From positions 1 through 12,090 of the forward strand of contig DBOL01000009.1 of assembly GCA_002299555.1 (NCBI GenBank): DNA of 12,090 nucleotides, given 5' to 3'. Below are positions 1 to 6,406 of this stretch, one piece after another. Numbering within the stretch: position 1 is the stretch's first letter; every line of letters starts with the position of its first letter. Source of the DNA: Candidatus Aminicenantes bacterium UBA647 (GTDB lineage Bacteria > Acidobacteriota > Aminicenantia > UBA2199). The notes under the pieces were generated by a model. That model did not search any database. It worked only from the letters and a program-made list of their open reading frames with translations, and was not told where the DNA came from. Both the position numbers and the translations under genes were made by a program.

Positions 1-888
1 GGCTGGACTAACATAAGTAAGGAAAACAGGGAATTACTAAAAGAGCATTTCAATTTTGCTCTTGATAAAAGTATCCGGACAGATGCAGATCCATCAGGAA
101 CAAAAAAATTCTTAATAGAACTTAAGGATGGCAACAAGATCGAATCTGTCCTTATAAAGGAGAAAAACCATTATACGTTTTGCATATCCTCACAGGTTGG
201 TTGTGCTTTGGGATGCAAGTTCTGTGCTACAGGAAATATGGGATTCAAGAGAGATCTGTCATCGGGGGAGATAATTTCACAGGTGATCCTTCTTAAAAAG
301 GAGCTGAGAGATTATGAGGGTAAGATCAACCTTGTGTTTATGGGTATGGGAGAACCTCTCCTGAATTATGAGAATCTGAGAAAAGCGTTACTACGGTTAA
401 CTGATGAAAAAGGTATTAGTATATCTCCGAGAAGGATCACTGTATCAACAGCCGGTATTTTAAAAAATCTGAAAAGGCTTGAGGAGGATTTTCCGAATAT
501 TAAGATCAGCTTTTCCCTGAATGGTTCAGACAATTCTCAGAGAGAGAAAGTGATGCCGGTGTCAAAAAAAGAACATCTGGATGATATTATCGGATATTTC
601 AGGAGTAAAAAAAGAAGACACAGGATCACTTTTGAATATGTCCTTATTAAAGAGATTAATGATGCTCTGGAAGATGCTGGAAAAATTTCGAAGTTATTAA
701 GAGGAATTCCATCTAAAATAAATATAATTCCTTACAATCCAAATAGTTTTGCTGACTTTAAAACTCCTTCAGAAAAAAAAGTGGATGAATTTGCTGAATT
801 TCTTGCAAAAAAGGGGTTGACGGTCATGGTCAGATGGTCAAAAGGTAAAGATATCCGTTCTGCATGTGGACAACTTGCAGGAGAATGA
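1..888 (+). CDS. rlmN: Dual-specificity RNA methyltransferase RlmN (5' end cut by window edge)
   Basis: Radical-SAM enzyme that methylates C2 of adenine in 23S rRNA (A2503) and in some tRNAs (A37), using a [4Fe-4S] cluster and two catalytic cysteines. The frame is open from base 1, so the gene starts upstream; 295 codons are visible against a usual length near 340-350. The cluster motif CxxxCxxC is at visible residues 68-75 (CALGCKFC). The cysteine seven residues before it (residue 61) matches the resolving Cys118 of E. coli RlmN. The methyl-carrying cysteine is residue 289, in the C-terminal SACGQL motif. Other family blocks are MGMGEPLLNYENL, RRITVSTAGI, SLNGSDNSQREKVMPVSKK and INIIPYNP. 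The TTG at 208 is only an internal leucine. RlmN fits better than the resistance paralogue Cfr because of the MGMGEPLLNYENL and VMP blocks. It is probably not co-transcribed with the next gene, which lies 80 bp downstream. Confidence 0.95.
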   Translation, partial: GWTNISKENRELLKEHFNFALDKSIRTDADPSGTKKFLIELKDGNKIESVLIKEKNHYTFCISSQVGCALGCKFCATGNMGFKRDLSSGEIISQVILLKKELRDYEGKINLVFMGMGEPLLNYENLRKALLRLTDEKGISISPRRITVSTAGILKNLKRLEEDFPNIKISFSLNGSDNSQREKVMPVSKKEHLDDIIGYFRSKKRRHRITFEYVLIKEINDALEDAGKISKLLRGIPSKINIIPYNPNSFADFKTPSEKKVDEFAEFLAKKGLTVMVRWSKGKDIRSACGQLAGE

Positions 889-968
889 TAATCTTCAGTT
901 TGTTATAAATACAGATCGTTTGATTTTAGATTCCTTATTATTTAAACTTCTATCTATTCGGAGGCTAA

Positions 969-2198
969 ATGAAAAAGACCTTAATGCTGTTAGTAATAAT
1001 TCTTCAATTATTTTTTGCTGTGGGATCATTATATTCACAAAGTCCTGTAGGAAAATGGGTTGATTCGAGACAAAACTTCACCCTTATATTGAGAGGGGAT
1101 TTCACATATTCTCTTACCTATCAAAATGGAGGCAGCACCGGATATTGGAGTAGCGGAGGAAATCAGTTCTGTTTGAGGGATTCTTCCGGGACAAATCCTG
1201 TCTGTTATACAGTAATGTCATATTCTGCATCTGTGATGGTATTGAGAGATGTGAATGGCGTTTTGATAAACTACAAAAAAGAGACCGGGGTGCAGGCCGA
1301 TGTTCCTGTAACAAAAAAGAGAAAGGTGAAGGGCGCCTCGAGAGTTATCGCCGAAAAAGGGAAATATAAGCTTACACATGGACATCTCCGGTCAGGAATA
1401 GATCTGACCCAGTTTATAATCGGGCTGAAAATAGAGGACAAAGAGGTAAGGGAACTAAAGCAGAAACTTGTAGAAGAATTTAATTCAATGCCTGACCAGG
1501 TTCTGGGACAATTGGAAAGTATCGGTAAATCAATGGACAAAGTTCACAATGCAACGGATCCCGTGAAGATCGGCCAGGTGAGGCAACAGATATTTGCCGA
1601 ACTGTATAAATTAACCAGAAATATGGTGGAGGAACAAAAACCATTAATGATCAGGGTGATCAACAGGTATATAAAAGTATTAGCTTATGATCAGAGGAAC
1701 AATCTGATCCTGACCAACAGGGATGTGAATGGTTATATAAATTACGTGGCATTTAATAGTGAACTTGCAGGACAGAAGATCCTTGTAAATAATGCGGTCA
1801 GAAATAGTGTTGCTCAGCAGCTTGTAGGTAACTTTGGATCAATGCAACTGAGCCAGAAACAGATGCTTGCTTCAGCAAGTCTGATCTGGCAGCTTACAGA
1901 GTGGAACTGGAAACGCCTTAATCAGGCACAGAAAAATCAATATATAATGGCATACAGGAAGCAGATCGCAGGTAACTTCCGTCAAAGCAGTCAGGGAGCA
2001 GGATATGGACAGCAGCAGTGGACTCCTCCTCAAAAGAAATCAAAAAAGAGTCTTTCTCAAATGAGAGCTGAATTTAATGCAAAACAGAACATGTTCAAAA
2101 TGATGCAGAATATGAACACAAACTCTCATGCATTATCACTTAATATTATTGAGAACATCGGCGGTACCGGGAACTATTGGGAAGTAACGGATTACTAA
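969..2198 (+). CDS. Secreted protein with N-terminal lipocalin-like domain, C-terminal region unknown
   Basis: 409-residue exported protein of unknown function. A signal peptide covers residues 1-23 (MKK, then a hydrophobic run ending LYSQS), with signal peptidase I cleavage likely after S23 or Q24. Residues 26-103 look like a small beta-barrel domain: VGKW start, repeated strands, GYWSSGGNQFCLRD, PVCYTV and VMVLRDVNGVLINY. This matches the general pattern of lipocalin-like or DUF domains in periplasmic proteins, where C68 and C79 could form a disulfide. Residues 110-140 are a Lys-rich linker. Residues 140-330 are mostly helical, with a conserved-looking TEWNWKRLNQAQKNQYIMAYRKQI block. The tail from 338 is rich in Gln, Asn and Met and low in complexity. 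ATG 969 is chosen for its clear ribosome site, CGGAGG at 959-964. It stands alone, with no obvious operon partner. I do not recognise the C-terminal family. Confidence 0.75.
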   Translation: MKKTLMLLVIILQLFFAVGSLYSQSPVGKWVDSRQNFTLILRGDFTYSLTYQNGGSTGYWSSGGNQFCLRDSSGTNPVCYTVMSYSASVMVLRDVNGVLINYKKETGVQADVPVTKKRKVKGASRVIAEKGKYKLTHGHLRSGIDLTQFIIGLKIEDKEVRELKQKLVEEFNSMPDQVLGQLESIGKSMDKVHNATDPVKIGQVRQQIFAELYKLTRNMVEEQKPLMIRVINRYIKVLAYDQRNNLILTNRDVNGYINYVAFNSELAGQKILVNNAVRNSVAQQLVGNFGSMQLSQKQMLASASLIWQLTEWNWKRLNQAQKNQYIMAYRKQIAGNFRQSSQGAGYGQQQWTPPQKKSKKSLSQMRAEFNAKQNMFKMMQNMNTNSHALSLNIIENIGGTGNYWEVTDY

Positions 2199-2326
2199 AA
2201 AACTATTAGCACAGCACAGCTTTGTTGTTATAAGTAGAGATGAAGAATACACAGGATGACAAAAATAAAATATAAACAATTGTTGTGTGTCATGAGAACG
2301 AAAGCAATTACAAAAGAGATACAAAA
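2199..2326. other. AT-rich intergenic stretch, probable left edge of acquired segment
   Basis: 128 bp with no gene. It holds a perfect 10-bp palindrome, AACAATTGTT, at 2275-2284 and a TTTGTTGTT at 2221-2229 that recurs at 3955-3963. No terminator hairpin with a T tract is seen after the secreted-protein gene. No Shine-Dalgarno motif precedes the following ATG at 2327. A GTG at 2285 is in frame with the amidohydrolase, but the 14 residues it would add (MCHENESNYKRDTK) do not resemble the family's N-terminus. Confidence 0.4.
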
Positions 2327-3148
2327 ATGATTATAGATGGACATGCACATGCTTCGGGAGACTTCCTTAAACCAGAAAGTATTATTGACAATTTGGATAA
2401 ATCCGGAGTAGATAAAGTAATTCTTGTTCCCGGAGAATTAGAAAGTACTAAAAACTATTCTTTACCCAATTTAGCAAGACTATTTCCTTCACAAAATGTG
2501 GTTAAAGTGACAAACTTACTGACCAAATTTGTAATTGGAATTGCTGGTACAGTTAAGCAAATCTCAAAAGGAAATGAGTATGTTTACAATTTGACACAGA
2601 AAGCAAATGGAAGAGTGATTCAGTTCATCTGGATTACGCAACAAATAGAAAACCCCATTGAATATTTAAATGAGAAACTTGCGATATGGAATTTTAAAGG
2701 TGTAAAACTTCATCAGTGTTGGGAAGATTATTCTGTTGACTCGGATTTTTTCAATACTATTGCAGAATGGACAGAGAAAAATAGCTTACCCTTGTTTATT
2801 CATCTGTATTCCGACAATGATGTAAAACAACTCATCAAGTATAAAAGAGAGCATCCAGGGCTAAAATTAATTGTTGCTCACTTATTTGGACTAGAAATCT
2901 TTATAGAGCAGAACTACAAAGATGAAAATCTTTATTTTGACATATCTACAATACAACTTACATCGACTAAAAGATTTATGGATGCAATAAAATTTGTAGG
3001 AACAACAAATATTATATTTGGGACAGATACCCCTTATGGAAAAGACAATTTAAAGAGAAATATTGATAGAATAAGAAGTCTTGATATTTCAACTAAGGAG
3101 AAAGAATTAATACTTGGGGAAAATATGAGAAACCTTTTAAAAATATAA
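2327..3148 (+). CDS. Amidohydrolase-family (TIM-barrel metal-dependent) hydrolase
   Basis: 273-residue cytosolic metal-dependent hydrolase or decarboxylase-like protein of the amidohydrolase_2 (PF04909) type; the substrate is unknown. Metal and active-site residues are in the expected order: HxH at H6/H8 (DGHAHAS), K127 (GVKLHQ), H159 (LFIHLYS), H185 (VAHLFG) and D234 (FGTDTPYG). The C-terminal GENMRNLLKI is the usual closing helix of these proteins. I choose ATG 2327 because MIIDGHAHA is the canonical start and because the in-frame GTG at 2285 adds an unrelated leader. There is no good Shine-Dalgarno upstream (only AAGAGA), unlike the host genes on either side. Codon use is strongly AT-biased and no GATC occurs. 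A methyltransferase follows 49 bp later with the same composition, so the two probably travelled together. Confidence 0.85.
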   Translation: MIIDGHAHASGDFLKPESIIDNLDKSGVDKVILVPGELESTKNYSLPNLARLFPSQNVVKVTNLLTKFVIGIAGTVKQISKGNEYVYNLTQKANGRVIQFIWITQQIENPIEYLNEKLAIWNFKGVKLHQCWEDYSVDSDFFNTIAEWTEKNSLPLFIHLYSDNDVKQLIKYKREHPGLKLIVAHLFGLEIFIEQNYKDENLYFDISTIQLTSTKRFMDAIKFVGTTNIIFGTDTPYGKDNLKRNIDRIRSLDISTKEKELILGENMRNLLKI

Positions 3149-3197
3149 AATCACAAACCCACATCAATGTATATAAAAAATAAGCGAGATAGTAAAT

Positions 3198-3827
3198 ATG
3201 GAATCTAATAAAAAAGTCGAAAAATTTTGGGACAGAACAGCTTATAATTATGACAAGGAAGAAAAGAAAGATGAACAAACATATTTAAGAATTATTGAAA
3301 AGACAAGGGCTTACCTCAAAGATGCTGATGTTGTTTTAGATTTTGGATGTGGGACTGGACTAATATCGAATGAGATAGCAGAAAATGTAAATCAGGTACA
3401 AGCAATAGATATCTCATCAAAAATGATAGAGGTTGCAAAAAATAAAGCTATTATGCGCCAAATTCAAAATGTTGACTATGCATACACAACAATATTTGAT
3501 GAGAAATATAAAAGTGGCACATTTGATGTAATCTTAGCTTTCTATATTTTGCATTTAGTAGAAGATTCAAAAATGGTCATTCAAAGAATATTTGAACTGT
3601 TAAAACCAGGAGGATTGATAATTTCTGTAACACCCTGTATGGGCGAAAAGCCATTTTTAAATGGACTATTTTCAATTGCTAGTAAATTGGGTTTTATTCC
3701 TAAAATAAAACCATTTAAAATTTCTGAATTAGAACTTTTATTTAAAGAAGCAAATTTTGAAATAATTGGAATCGAATGCTTGCATAAAAGGACTCATCAA
3801 TATTTGATTATTGCAAAAAAGAAATAA
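3198..3827 (+). CDS. Class I SAM-dependent methyltransferase
   Basis: 209-residue soluble methyltransferase of the Methyltransf_11/25 type. The N-terminal KKVEKFWDRTAYNYDKEE is the usual pre-motif (F W D x x A x x Y D). SAM-binding motif I is VLDFGCGTG at residues 46-54. Motif II is QAIDIS followed by KMIEVAKNKA. A post-motif FDVILAFYILHLVED and the LKPGG turn follow, and the protein ends with GIECLHKRTHQYLIIAKKK. The methyl acceptor cannot be told; UbiE/BioC-like and small-molecule acceptors are both compatible. It lies 49 bp after the amidohydrolase and shares its low G+C (the 60 bases from 3541 are 25% G+C, against 43% for the 60 bases from 8101). The start has no convincing ribosome site (only GAGATAG upstream), which is unusual in this window. 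Confidence 0.85.
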   Translation: MESNKKVEKFWDRTAYNYDKEEKKDEQTYLRIIEKTRAYLKDADVVLDFGCGTGLISNEIAENVNQVQAIDISSKMIEVAKNKAIMRQIQNVDYAYTTIFDEKYKSGTFDVILAFYILHLVEDSKMVIQRIFELLKPGGLIISVTPCMGEKPFLNGLFSIASKLGFIPKIKPFKISELELLFKEANFEIIGIECLHKRTHQYLIIAKKK

Positions 3828-3833
3828 TGTGTA

Positions 3834-3848
3834 TACCTTAAAAAGGTA
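3834..3848. terminator. Small inverted repeat just after the methyltransferase
   Basis: TACCTT and AAGGTA form a perfect 6-bp stem with a 3-base AAA loop, starting 7 bases after the methyltransferase stop codon. The hairpin is short, with only two G-C pairs, and no T tract follows, so a terminator role is weak. It could equally be a short palindromic site at a segment junction. Confidence 0.25.
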
Positions 3849-3874
3849 GAAATGAGTACAAATAAAAAAATAAA

Positions 3875-3970
3875 ATGAAAAATTCAAAAATAGTATTAAA
3901 GTATTTGCTTTTATCAGGTGCGGTATATTTTTCTGCTGTTTCAATTGTCCATTGTTTGTTGTTTATTTAA
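3875..3970 (+). pseudogene. 31-codon remnant of a small membrane protein
   Basis: An ATG-started frame encodes MKNSKIVLKYLLLSGAVYFS and continues AVSIVHCLLFI before TAA. The pattern (basic N-terminus, one hydrophobic helix containing LLLSG and YF, then a His) resembles the first helix of small multi-span membrane proteins that I associate with Bacteroidota. Those continue past the point where this one stops, so I read it as a truncated copy. The frame ends at a TTTGTTGTT copy (3955-3963) shared with the left edge of the AT-rich region. No Shine-Dalgarno is present. It could instead be a real 31-residue single-span peptide or a chance ORF. The family resemblance is from memory, not a search. 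Confidence 0.35.
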
Positions 3971-4018
3971 AAAGAAACGGTAATCATAAAAATCCGTACA
4001 AAACTTTAAGGTGAAAAT

Positions 4019-4783
4019 GTGAAAAAAATAATCTTAACAATATTGGTTTTTATAATGTTTGTAGCAATTAGTCCGGCTGGAAAATCTGATTCAAGTGGAT
4101 TTAGTGGGGAGACAGTCACTCTTGAGAGTGTAGATGGTGTGCAGGTCAAAGCTGATGTTTATGAGATCAAGGATAAAAAAGCGCCAGTGATACTTTTGTT
4201 TCATCAGGCTGGTTTCAGCCGGGGGGAATACAGGGAAACGGCACCATTATTGAATGATCTTGGATTTAATTGTATTGCAATTGATCAGAGATCGGGAAAA
4301 GGTGTTAATGGAGTGACTAATGAAACCTTTATTGATGCATCTGCAAAAGGGATCAGTACAAAATATCCTGATGCATTCCCCGATCTCAAAGCCGCCCTTA
4401 AATTTGCAATGAGGAAATATCCCTCAAATAAAATAATTGTCTGGGGAAGTTCCTACTCCGCTTCACTTGTATTTGTGCTGGCACAAAAGTATCTGGATAA
4501 AATTTCAGCGGTTATTGCTTTCTCCCCCGGAGAATATTTTAAATTTAGAGGTAAAGAGATAAAAGAATATGCAAAAAAGGTATCTTGCCCTGTATTCATA
4601 ACTTCTGCAAAAAATGAGCATGGATACTGGAAAGGAATATACGAAAGTATTCCCGATGGCAACAAATCATTCTTCCTCCCTGAAACAGACGGAGTCCACG
4701 GCTCCCGTGCATTATGGAAATCAAATCCAAGCCACAAAGAATATTGGAAAGCCCTTAAAATATTTTTATTAAAGATAAAATAG
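4019..4783 (+). CDS. Exported alpha/beta-hydrolase (dienelactone-hydrolase-like)
   Basis: 254-residue serine hydrolase exported by an N-terminal signal peptide (MKK plus a hydrophobic run to about residue 19, ending ISPAGKS); there is no lipobox cysteine. The fold is shown by the oxyanion-region block ILLFHQAGFSRGEY (58-71), the nucleophile elbow GSSYS with S145, and a late DGVHGS motif with H227 as the likely catalytic histidine. The acid residue is less clear; E200, after FITSAKNE, is one candidate. The substrate is unknown; dienelactone-hydrolase or acetyl-xylan-esterase-like relatives are both possible. The start is GTG at 4019, supported by TAAGGTG at 4007-4013. Codon use returns to host style, including GATC. 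It appears to be a single-gene unit; the 171 bp that follow hold the Fic promoter. Confidence 0.85.
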   Translation: MKKIILTILVFIMFVAISPAGKSDSSGFSGETVTLESVDGVQVKADVYEIKDKKAPVILLFHQAGFSRGEYRETAPLLNDLGFNCIAIDQRSGKGVNGVTNETFIDASAKGISTKYPDAFPDLKAALKFAMRKYPSNKIIVWGSSYSASLVFVLAQKYLDKISAVIAFSPGEYFKFRGKEIKEYAKKVSCPVFITSAKNEHGYWKGIYESIPDGNKSFFLPETDGVHGSRALWKSNPSHKEYWKALKIFLLKIK

Positions 4784-4877
4784 TCTTGCTCATTTCATTG
4801 TGACTGCTGTTGCATTTATACTTCCTGTAATCGCGAGAATTGTTTGAGAAGAAAATATTATCACAATATGTTTTAAA

Positions 4878-4940
4878 TATCGTTAATATTACCCAAAACA
4901 CTTACATATTAACGATAAGTTGACAACATTGCGTTAATAT
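4878..4940. promoter_or_regulatory. Operator-like array of three CGTTAATAT elements upstream of the Fic gene
   Basis: TATCGTTAATAT (4878-4889) and ATATTAACGATA (4906-4917) form a perfect 12-bp inverted repeat with a 16-base spacer. A third copy of the core CGTTAATAT lies at 4932-4940, in the same orientation as the first. Core centres are about 4885, 4910 and 4936, a regular 25-26 bp step. The third copy lies between the -35 and -10 hexamers. A further TTAATAT (4950-4956) overlaps the start codon. This is the arrangement expected of a repressor binding several sites. The binding protein is unknown; the Fic protein itself is the first candidate because of its C-terminal HTH-like tail. Confidence 0.6.
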
Positions 4941-4948
4941 CGCATTAT
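4920..4948 (+). promoter_or_regulatory. Sigma-70-type promoter of the Fic operon
   Basis: A consensus -35 TTGACA (4920-4925) is followed after 17 bases by CATTAT (4943-4948, four of six matches to TATAAT). Transcription from this pair would start near 4955, at the ATG itself, giving a leaderless or nearly leaderless message, in keeping with the absence of a Shine-Dalgarno there. An alternative -10, TATATT at 4946-4951, has a spacer of 20, which is long. Confidence 0.5.
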
Positions 4949-4954
4949 ATTAAT

Positions 4955-5833
4955 ATGGCTGTAGCAAAATCTGTTAAAGAAAGGATAAGAATGATGAGGG
5001 AGGAGTTTATTAGATTATCTTCAGGAAAAGAATCTCTTCTGGAAATCATTAACGAAGCAGAACTTTCGGAGAATGTGTTTAACTCAAATGCCATTGAAAA
5101 CTCAACTCTTACACTGGAAGAAACAGAAAAAATACTTTTTGATGAGAAGGTTTCAAGGAACGTATCAGTAAGAGAGGTTTTTGAAGCAAAAAACCTTGCC
5201 TCTGTTATGGAAGATATTAACAATAAAAAGAGAAAAACCAAATTGTCTTCTAAAACAATATTGTATTACCATAATACCCTCATTGGAAATATTAATGGTA
5301 AAATTGCAGGACGTTTCCGTGAGAAAAATGAATATGTCCGTGTTGGTCCGCATATTGCTCCTCCACCGGAGCATGTGGAGAGAATGATAGAATCGATCAT
5401 GCTGGATTATGAAAATAATATTGATGACTACCTGCTTGATAAAATTGCAAAATTCCATCTTGATTTTGAAAATATTCATCCGTTTGTTGATGGTAATGGA
5501 AGGATAGGCAGAGTCATTATCAATATTCAGTTGCAGACTGTCAGGTTCCCATGGATAATTATAAGAGACAAGGAGAAAGATATTTATTACAGAGCATTTC
5601 GGGAATATGACAATGGTAAAAATGCGAAGACGATGGAGAAGATCATATCTATGGCATTGATGGAATCACTTCACAAAAGGATATCCTATCTGAAAGGGCA
5701 AAGAATAATCACACTTGCTGAATATTCCAAGTCGGATGAAAGGTCATTGAACTCATTACTCAACTTTGCCCGGAGACAAACCATCTCTGCATTCCGCGAA
5801 AGAGGAGTCTGGAAGATAGGAGCAAAAGAATGA
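4955..5833 (+). CDS. Fic-family AMP-transferase (class II, self-inhibited) with C-terminal HTH-like tail
   Basis: 292-residue Fic enzyme, expected to transfer AMP (or another NMP) from a nucleotide to a hydroxyl of a target protein; the target is unknown. The active-site motif HPFVDGNGRIGR is at 175-186, with catalytic H175 and a complete anion-binding nest. The inhibitory helix motif (S/T)xxxE(G/N) is SNAIEN at 44-49, placing the inhibitory Glu (E48) N-terminal to the Fic core, as in class II Fic proteins. The flap lies around NEYVRVGPHIAPPP (125-138). Residues 250-292 (IITLAEY, LLNFARRQTISAFRERGVWKIG) resemble a MerR/excisionase-type winged helix. ATG 4955 has no Shine-Dalgarno and may be leaderless; ATG 4991 after AAAGGATAAG is an alternative that keeps all motifs. 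DinB follows after 12 bp. No separate antitoxin gene is seen. Confidence 0.9.
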   Translation: MAVAKSVKERIRMMREEFIRLSSGKESLLEIINEAELSENVFNSNAIENSTLTLEETEKILFDEKVSRNVSVREVFEAKNLASVMEDINNKKRKTKLSSKTILYYHNTLIGNINGKIAGRFREKNEYVRVGPHIAPPPEHVERMIESIMLDYENNIDDYLLDKIAKFHLDFENIHPFVDGNGRIGRVIINIQLQTVRFPWIIIRDKEKDIYYRAFREYDNGKNAKTMEKIISMALMESLHKRISYLKGQRIITLAEYSKSDERSLNSLLNFARRQTISAFRERGVWKIGAKE

Positions 5834-5845
5834 CCAGGAGAAGAA

Positions 5846-6370
5846 ATGAGAAAAATTGAAAAACCGAAAGAGGGTGAGTATCCGCCGTATGCCATTATTT
5901 ATCTGGATCAGGTTCCGGATGACGGGAACCTGATAGATCATCTGGGAAAGGGGAAAATACAGATAAACAAGCTCTATTCAGAGCAAAGTGAAAAGATGTT
6001 GATGTTCAGATATGAACCGGATAAGTGGACCATGAAGGATATCCTCGCCCATATTACCGATGATGAACGGGTGTTCTGTTACCGCGCATTGAGGTTTGCC
6101 AGAAATGATAAAACAGAACTTCCGGGAGTGGATCAGGACCTTGATGCTGAATTTGCTGGTGCTAACGATCGTGATATTTCAGATCTCCTTGATGAATATA
6201 CAAAGGTCCGAGACTCATCCATCTCCTTGTTTAAAAGTTTTAGTGAAGAAATGATAAATAGAACCGGGAAGGCAAGCGGTTTTAATGTATCGGTTTGCGC
6301 GTTGGGTTATCTCATTGCCGGACATGAACTCCACCACCTGAATATAATTAAGGAACGGTATCTCAATTGA
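5846..6370 (+). CDS. DinB-fold putative metal-dependent protein
   Basis: 174-residue soluble protein of the DinB/YfiT-like superfamily, a four-helix bundle that binds a divalent metal through three histidines and often acts as a thiol-dependent transferase (bacillithiol or mycothiol types). The expected ligands are visible: H69 in WTMKDILAHITDDERVF, and H160 and H164 in AGHELHHLNIIKERY with the usual HxxxH spacing. The N-terminal 35 residues, with a YPPYAIIYLDQVPDDGNLIDHL block, are common in this subgroup. Substrate and thiol are unknown. AGGAG at 5836-5840 sets the ATG at 5846. It lies 12 bp after the Fic gene, so co-transcription is very likely, though a functional link to AMPylation is only inference from position. 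Confidence 0.85.
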   Translation: MRKIEKPKEGEYPPYAIIYLDQVPDDGNLIDHLGKGKIQINKLYSEQSEKMLMFRYEPDKWTMKDILAHITDDERVFCYRALRFARNDKTELPGVDQDLDAEFAGANDRDISDLLDEYTKVRDSSISLFKSFSEEMINRTGKASGFNVSVCALGYLIAGHELHHLNIIKERYLN

Positions 6371-6406
6371 AGTTCAGGTTATTTAAAGTAAAGAGAGAAT
6401 TAAATA

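Larger units (their letters stand above)
2199..4018. other. Candidate horizontally acquired AT-rich segment
   Basis: The stretch holding the amidohydrolase, the methyltransferase and the membrane-protein remnant differs from both flanks. GATC is absent from 1968 to 4164, whereas 12 copies occur in 969-1967 and six in 4165-4386. G+C is visibly lower, and the starts lack the AGGAG-type ribosome sites used elsewhere. Bacteroidota typically lack such sites, so a donor of that kind is plausible. A 9-bp direct repeat, TTTGTTGTT, lies near both ends (2221-2229 and 3955-3963) but could be chance in such AT-rich DNA. No integrase, transposase or attC-like site was found, so the mechanism is open. Confidence 0.45.

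Noticed and set aside
208..888. A shorter gene starting at TTG 208
   Set aside because: The frame is open to base 1, and the essential cysteine 61 and part of the radical-SAM motif lie upstream, so this is an internal codon of rlmN.
1..888. Cfr-type antibiotic resistance methyltransferase
   Set aside because: The conserved blocks fit RlmN better, there is no resistance context, and RlmN is a near-universal housekeeping gene.
866..1063. 65-codon plus-strand ORF overlapping rlmN and the secreted-protein gene
   Set aside because: It overlaps two better-supported genes in another frame and has no family-like features.
2199..4018. Integron gene cassettes with attC sites
   Set aside because: No convincing RYYYAAC/GTTRRRY pairs or repeated hairpins were found at the gene junctions; only scattered TTGTTGT-like strings.
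4800..4847. Short hydrophobic frame (VTAVAFILPVIARIV) after the alpha/beta hydrolase
   Set aside because: Only 16 codons including stop, a GTG start, no ribosome site and no family resemblance strong enough to call a remnant.
4945..5479. Minus-strand ORFs opposite the Fic gene as a possible antitoxin
   Set aside because: They are shadows of the Fic coding frame without ribosome sites or antitoxin-like sequence; the inhibitory motif is already inside the Fic protein.
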